Source of the DNA: an uncultured Prevotella sp.
Lineage (GTDB): Bacteria; Bacteroidota; Bacteroidia; Bacteroidales; Bacteroidaceae
DNA length: 8,942 bases
Assembly (NCBI GenBank): GCA_900543155.1
Contig: UQQN01000096.1
Location: 1-8,942 of the forward strand
Reading direction: 5' to 3'
Position numbers and translations under genes: made by a program. A model generated the notes under the pieces. That model saw only the letters and a list, made by a program, of their open reading frames with translations. It did not search any database and had not been told where the DNA came from. Positions 5,012 through 8,942 of the stretch are shown here, in pieces (positions within the stretch are counted from its first letter, which is position 1; each line of letters opens with the position of its first letter).

Positions 5012-7513
5012 ATGATGCAAAAGCACAATGTGCAATATGTTCAAGTAGTCCTGCCACTTGCCGTGGCGGGCTATTTTACTTATGTCCTACCACCCGATTT
5101 CGCTGATAAGGTGCAAGTAGGCTCACGCGTGGTGGTGCAATTTGGCACCCGACGCTACTACACAGGCATTGTGCTGGAGGTGCTGAATGAAAACCCTTCG
5201 CCACAAAACAAGCTAAAGCCTATATCTGATGTGGTAGACAATGCACCGATTTTACTGCCCGAGCAACTTAAACTTTGGCAGTGGATTGCCTATTACTATA
5301 TGTGTACATTGGGCGAGGTTATGAAGGCTGCCTTACCTTCGGGACTGAAATTGGAGAGCGAAACAATTTTGCTGCGAAATGCAGATTTTGACACCGAAGG
5401 AGCAGAACTTTCTGATCGTGACTATGCCATATTGCATGCGCTCGACAATGAAAAAGGACATGATATTTTGGCGATAGAAAAGGCATTGGGCGTGAAAGCA
5501 CTTATTCGCCCTGTGCGACGACTCATGGAAATGGGGGCTATCATAGTGCGCGAAACATTGGCTCAAAGTTTTAAACCACGCACCGAAACGTATGTGCGCT
5601 TGACTGAAGCGCTACAAACAGAAGAAACTTTGCATCAAGCCCTTGACGCCTTGAAAAGAGCACCTGCACAAGAGGCTTTGTGCATGCGCTACTTGGATTT
5701 GGCAGAGGCTACGGCTGCCTTCAAACTTAAAAACCCAAAGTTACTTAAACCTGTAAGCAGACATGAACTTTGCCGTGAACCGAATGCTGCCACAGCTTTG
5801 GCTGCATTGAAAAAAAGAGGGTTCATGGAGACCTATGCCGTTGAAACAAGTCGATTACAGCCAAACGCAGAAGCTTTTCACGAGGGTCCCACATTGGCAA
5901 AACCGCTTAGTACGGAACAACAAAGGGCGCACGACGAAATAATAAATGTGTTTGGCGAGAAAAACGTATGTCTGCTACATGGTGTTACCTCGAGCGGAAA
6001 GACTGAGGTATACATTCAGTTAATTCGCGAAACATTGGCACAAGGCAAACAGGTGCTCTATTTGGTGCCCGAAATTGCATTGACCACCCAACTTACAACT
6101 CGATTGGCGCGTGTGTTTGGCAAGCAAATGGGAGTATATCATTCTAAATTCCCTGATGCCGAACGTGTTGAACTTTGGAAACATCAACTCTCGCCTGAGG
6201 CTTATCCTCTCATTTTGGGGGTACGCTCTTCCTTGTTTTTGCCCTTCAAAAACTTGGGATTGATTATTGTGGACGAGGAACACGAAACAAGTTATAAACA
6301 AGTTGACCCTGCCCCCCGATATAACGCACGCGATACTGCCATACTAATGGCAGCACAACAACACGCAAAGGGGCTTTTGGGTACTGCCACTCCCTCATTA
6401 GAGACTTATTATAATGCCACAAATGGGAAATATGGTTTGGTAGAAATGCTACATCGATTTGGTGACGTGCTATTGCCCGAGATTCGTGTGGAGGACGTGA
6501 AAGAGTTAAAGCGTAAGAAACTGATGAAAACGCCTTTCTCGCCTAACTTGACAGATGCAGTACACCACGCATTGCAAAACAAAGGTCAGGCTATTCTCTT
6601 TCAGAACCGCCGAGGTTTTTCGCCCATTCTTGAATGTCGCACTTGTGGTTGGACCCCACGCTGCACACGTTGCGATGTGACGCTTACTTACCACCAACGC
6701 TTGTCGAAATTGGTGTGCCATTATTGTGGAGCACAATATAATGTGCCTAACCAATGTCCGTGCTGCAATGGCACAGAACTAAAGGACTTAGGCTATGGCA
6801 CCGAAAAAATTGAAGCAGAAGCACAACGCGTTTTCCCCGAAGCACATACCGAACGAATGGACTTAGACACAACACGTTCGCGCACTGCATACGAACAAAT
6901 TATTGACCGCTTTGCACACAACGAAACCAACTTATTGATTGGTACACAGATGGTGACGAAGGGGTTGGACTTTGACCATGTGCGTGTGGTAGGCATTATC
7001 AACGCTGACCAAATGTTAAATGTGCCCGATTTCCGTGCTTACGAACGTGCATTCCAAATGATGAGTCAGGTGGCTGGACGTGCAGGACGTAGAGGCGAAC
7101 GTGGATTGGTTATTTTGCAAACAAAGCAAGCTGACAATCCTGTGATTACACAAGTGGTGAATGCGGATTATAAGGATATGTATGGCACACAAATTCAAGA
7201 ACGACGCAACTTTCATTATCCACCCTTTTACAAACTAATAAATATCTATTTGAAACATCGAAACGACGATGTGGTAGACCATGCGGCACAACACCTTGCC
7301 GCACTCTTACGCCGATATTTTAAAGAAGATTTGCTCGGACCTGACCGCCCGATGGTGTCGCGTGTGCAGTTGCAATACATCCGCAAAATCATGTTGAAGG
7401 TTTCGCCCACTTATACGGCATCAAGCGTTCGCGAATGTTTACTCTCAGCACGTGAGGCTGTTCACCAATTTGCGGTGTACAAGAGCGTGAACATATACTT
7501 CGATGTAGATTAG
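5012..7513 (+). CDS. priA: Primosomal protein N' (replication-restart helicase)
   Basis: PriA is a superfamily-2 3'-5' DNA helicase that recognises stalled forks and reloads the replisome. At 833 residues it is about 100 longer than the E. coli protein, typical of Bacteroidetes. The N-terminal 3'-end-binding domain is at about 5-105. The helicase core has Walker A GVTSSGKT (324-331, K330) and the DEEH box (421-424). The zinc module inserted between the helicase lobes supplies C542, C545, C551, C554, C569, C572, C582 and C585; C584 is an additional cysteine in CPCC. GYGTEKIEAEA follows, then motif V GTQMVTKGLDF (from 644) and motif VI SQVAGRAGRRG (685-695). All key residues are present, so it should be active. 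ATG codons at 5012 and 5015 are both possible starts. It sits between rluA-like and argE-like genes on one strand. Confidence 0.97.
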   Translation: MMQKHNVQYVQVVLPLAVAGYFTYVLPPDFADKVQVGSRVVVQFGTRRYYTGIVLEVLNENPSPQNKLKPISDVVDNAPILLPEQLKLWQWIAYYYMCTLGEVMKAALPSGLKLESETILLRNADFDTEGAELSDRDYAILHALDNEKGHDILAIEKALGVKALIRPVRRLMEMGAIIVRETLAQSFKPRTETYVRLTEALQTEETLHQALDALKRAPAQEALCMRYLDLAEATAAFKLKNPKLLKPVSRHELCREPNAATALAALKKRGFMETYAVETSRLQPNAEAFHEGPTLAKPLSTEQQRAHDEIINVFGEKNVCLLHGVTSSGKTEVYIQLIRETLAQGKQVLYLVPEIALTTQLTTRLARVFGKQMGVYHSKFPDAERVELWKHQLSPEAYPLILGVRSSLFLPFKNLGLIIVDEEHETSYKQVDPAPRYNARDTAILMAAQQHAKGLLGTATPSLETYYNATNGKYGLVEMLHRFGDVLLPEIRVEDVKELKRKKLMKTPFSPNLTDAVHHALQNKGQAILFQNRRGFSPILECRTCGWTPRCTRCDVTLTYHQRLSKLVCHYCGAQYNVPNQCPCCNGTELKDLGYGTEKIEAEAQRVFPEAHTERMDLDTTRSRTAYEQIIDRFAHNETNLLIGTQMVTKGLDFDHVRVVGIINADQMLNVPDFRAYERAFQMMSQVAGRAGRRGERGLVILQTKQADNPVITQVVNADYKDMYGTQIQERRNFHYPPFYKLINIYLKHRNDDVVDHAAQHLAALLRRYFKEDLLGPDRPMVSRVQLQYIRKIMLKVSPTYTASSVRECLLSAREAVHQFAVYKSVNIYFDVD

Positions 7514-7518
7514 CTTTG
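7511..7518 (+). promoter_or_regulatory. Possible -7 element overlapping the priA stop codon
   Basis: TAGCTTTG fits TAnnTTTG and its first three bases are the priA stop codon. No -33 TTTG lies at suitable spacing (the nearest, 7469-7472, is 38 bp upstream). If real, it would let the argE-like gene be transcribed separately, with a leader of about 40 nt. Confidence 0.3.
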
Positions 7519-7565
7519 CAAAATGCTTAGCCTATAGATTTTACACCTCCTTTATAAAAAACTTC

Positions 7566-8651
7566 ATGCCTATGACCCCCAACTTCGACTTGTTGACACA
7601 ACGTGCCACCCATATTCTGAAAAGTCTCATTGCCATACCCTCTATTAGCCGCAACGAGACAGAAGCAGCAGACTTTCTCTTTGACTATCTTGCCAAAGAG
7701 GGGGCTAACCCACAACGACTCGGCAACAATGTGTGGTGCGAACAACCTTTGCAAGGAACCCATGCAGCCGACACACGAAACGAAAAGCCCACCCTATTGC
7801 TTAATGCGCACATCGACACCGTGAAACCAGCAGCAAGTTGGATTCTCAACCCTTTTCAAGCAAGTGTAGAAAATGGTCGTATTTATGGTTTGGGTAGTAA
7901 TGATTGTGGCGGTGGATTGGTTACGCTGATGGAATTATTCCTGGCATTGCGCAATGAGAATCTTCCCTACCACTTGGTGTTCTTAGCATCGGCTGAGGAA
8001 GAGGTTTCGGGCAAAAACGGCATTGAAGCAGCACTGCCTCACCTACCCCACATAGACGTGGCACTTGTGGGCGAACCCACAGGCATGCAACCTGCGATTG
8101 CAGAGAAAGGACTTATGGTATTAGACTGTACTGCGCACGGACGTTCTGGTCATGCAGCACGCAATGAAGGCATTAATGCAATCTATCAAGCATTGCCCGA
8201 CATAGAGTGGTTCCGCACTTACCATTTTGCGCAAGAAACCGACTTGCTTGGCCCCGTAAAAATGAGTGTGACAATGGTCAACGCAGGTACGCAACATAAT
8301 GTAGTGCCCGACACTTGCACCTTTGTGGTGGATGTAAGACCTAATGAGTGTTACACAAACGAAGAGGTTTTAGAATACATACGTCAACACGTAAGTTGCG
8401 ATGTCACACCACGCTCTACACGTTTGCATTCCTCACGAATTTCTCCCACACACCCTCTTGTGCGTGCCGCAATTTCACAAGGTCGCACTCCCTTTGGTTC
8501 CCCCACCCTAAGCGACCAAGCCCTAATGCGCTTTCCCTCTTTCAAGATGGGTCCAGGCGATTCTGCTCGCTCACACACGGCTGAAGAATATGTGTGCATT
8601 AGCGAACTACGCGAAGCCATAGAAATTTATTTTAAGATGATAGGTTCGTGA
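7566..8651 (+). CDS. argE: ArgE-like M20 deacylase (N-acyl-ornithine/citrulline)
   Basis: This is a cytoplasmic zinc amidohydrolase of the ArgE/DapE branch of M20, removing the N-acyl group in arginine synthesis. The 361 residues include the complete metal site: H82 and D84 (HIDT), bridging D113 (GSNDCGG), general base E145 and ligand E146 (SAEEEVSG), E170 (GEPT) and H337 (SHTAEEY); GHAARNEG around residue 200 is the dimerisation-domain motif. Long stretches (GNNVWC, AEKGLMVLD, AGTQHNVVPD, SPTLSDQALM, KMGPG) look like the Bacteroidales enzyme. In Bacteroides fragilis ArgF works on N-succinyl-ornithine, so the substrate may be a succinyl rather than acetyl compound; sequence alone does not settle this. 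DapE (succinyl-diaminopimelate desuccinylase) is less likely. Met3 at 7572 is an alternative start. It follows priA by 52 bp; no other arg gene is in the window. Confidence 0.88.
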   Translation: MPMTPNFDLLTQRATHILKSLIAIPSISRNETEAADFLFDYLAKEGANPQRLGNNVWCEQPLQGTHAADTRNEKPTLLLNAHIDTVKPAASWILNPFQASVENGRIYGLGSNDCGGGLVTLMELFLALRNENLPYHLVFLASAEEEVSGKNGIEAALPHLPHIDVALVGEPTGMQPAIAEKGLMVLDCTAHGRSGHAARNEGINAIYQALPDIEWFRTYHFAQETDLLGPVKMSVTMVNAGTQHNVVPDTCTFVVDVRPNECYTNEEVLEYIRQHVSCDVTPRSTRLHSSRISPTHPLVRAAISQGRTPFGSPTLSDQALMRFPSFKMGPGDSARSHTAEEYVCISELREAIEIYFKMIGS

Positions 8652-8683
8652 AACAAAACCACCACTTAAGTAATGTTCAAAAA

Positions 8684-8715
8684 ATAACTTCCACAGAAAT
8701 AAGTTATAATTTTTT
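8684..8715 (+). terminator. Terminator downstream of the argE-like gene
   Basis: ATAACTT (8684-8690) pairs perfectly with AAGTTAT (8701-8707) over a 10-nt loop, followed by AA and six T residues (8710-8715). The stem is AT-rich, so termination may be partial. It lies 33 bp after the stop codon. Confidence 0.55.
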
Positions 8716-8741
8716 CATTAGAATCTTTCATGCGCCATCCT

Positions 8742-8847
8742 CACCCCGTTAGGGTGGGTGTTCAAAATTCGCATTTTTTTCTGCATGGTTTTGATAAAAA
8801 ATAATGTCATAAATAGCTGATATTCAACAATAACAAACACAGAAAAC
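8742..8847 (+). repeat. Dispersed intergenic repeat, copy 2
   Basis: This is the plus-strand counterpart of copy 1 (1-107). In order it shows a hairpin CACCC-CGTTA-GGGTG (8742-8756), GGGTGTTCAAAAT (8756-8768), a T tract with CTGCATGG (8781-8788), and TGATATTCAACAATAA (8818-8833), then weaker similarity to about 8847. TCAAAA (8762-8767) and TTTTGA (8789-8794) could form a second stem. There is no coding potential of note. Confidence 0.75.
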
Positions 8848-8876
8848 ACCTCAATTCGTGTATTATTTTAATGGAA

Positions 8877-8942
8877 TCACCCCGTTAGGTAGGGTGTTCA
8901 AAATCTATAATATTTTTCCGCACGGTTTTGAGGGTGTTTTGA
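8877..8942 (+). repeat. Dispersed intergenic repeat, copy 3 (cut by the window end)
   Basis: This is a direct copy of 8741-8794, offset 136 bp. TCACCCCGTTAGG (13 bp) and GTGTTCAAAAT are identical, and CCGCACGGTTTTGA (8918-8931) corresponds to CTGCATGGTTTTGA, with one single-base indel in the T-rich part between. Its hairpin is CACCC (8878-8882) with GGGTG (8892-8896) and a longer loop than copy 2. After 8931 it departs from copy 2 (AGGGTGTTTTGA), so copies differ in their 3' parts. Confidence 0.7.

Noticed and set aside
7546..7550. CCTCC before the argE-like gene as a ribosome binding site
   Set aside because: It is the complement of a Shine-Dalgarno sequence on the coding strand, so it cannot pair with 16S rRNA; genes in this group generally lack such sites.
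8742..8942. Integron attC sites or insertion-sequence terminal repeats
   Set aside because: No integrase or transposase is in the window, no attC R/L boxes are seen, and no target duplication could be found flanking the copies.

Overview
This window looks like chromosomal DNA from a Bacteroidales bacterium, most likely Prevotella or a close relative. Three things point there. Several genes are preceded by the Bacteroidetes -7 promoter element TAnnTTTG and show no Shine-Dalgarno sequence. A PorT-type outer-membrane protein, specific to the Bacteroidetes type IX secretion system, is present. The housekeeping proteins (RluA family with GRKNQIRVH, a long PriA, an ArgE-like M20 deacylase, a tiny 2x[4Fe-4S] ferredoxin) all read like Bacteroidales versions. 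The assignment comes from reading the sequence; no database search was possible.

Layout. Positions 1-364 are AT-rich, hold no convincing gene, and contain a dispersed repeat copy (1-107), three hairpins and a striking array of 11-bp units beginning CCGA (about 140-226). A good promoter follows and drives a small secreted protein of unknown function (365-934). This gene converges on a minus-strand block: a LuxR/NarL-type response regulator (1047-1679) 6 bp downstream of cysK (1686-2636), so the two are probably co-transcribed. Upstream on the same strand, with its own promoter and a strong terminator, lies a 56-residue ferredoxin (2878-3048). Its promoter is divergent from that of porT (3275-3994). 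The plus strand then carries an RluA-family pseudouridine synthase (4102-4977), the primosomal helicase priA (5012-7513) and an argE-like deacylase (7566-8651), spaced 34 and 52 bp apart and possibly one transcription unit. The last 290 bp are non-coding: a hairpin terminator and two direct copies of the same repeat family seen, inverted, at position 1.

How the genes relate. Most are core metabolism or maintenance: cysteine synthesis, electron transfer, rRNA/tRNA pseudouridylation, replication restart, arginine synthesis, and secretion-system assembly. I see no mobile-element gene, CRISPR, tRNA, rRNA or defence system. The unusual material is non-coding (the repeat family and the 11-bp array), plus the orphan secreted protein and the cysK/response-regulator pairing. 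I found no clear new multi-gene system.
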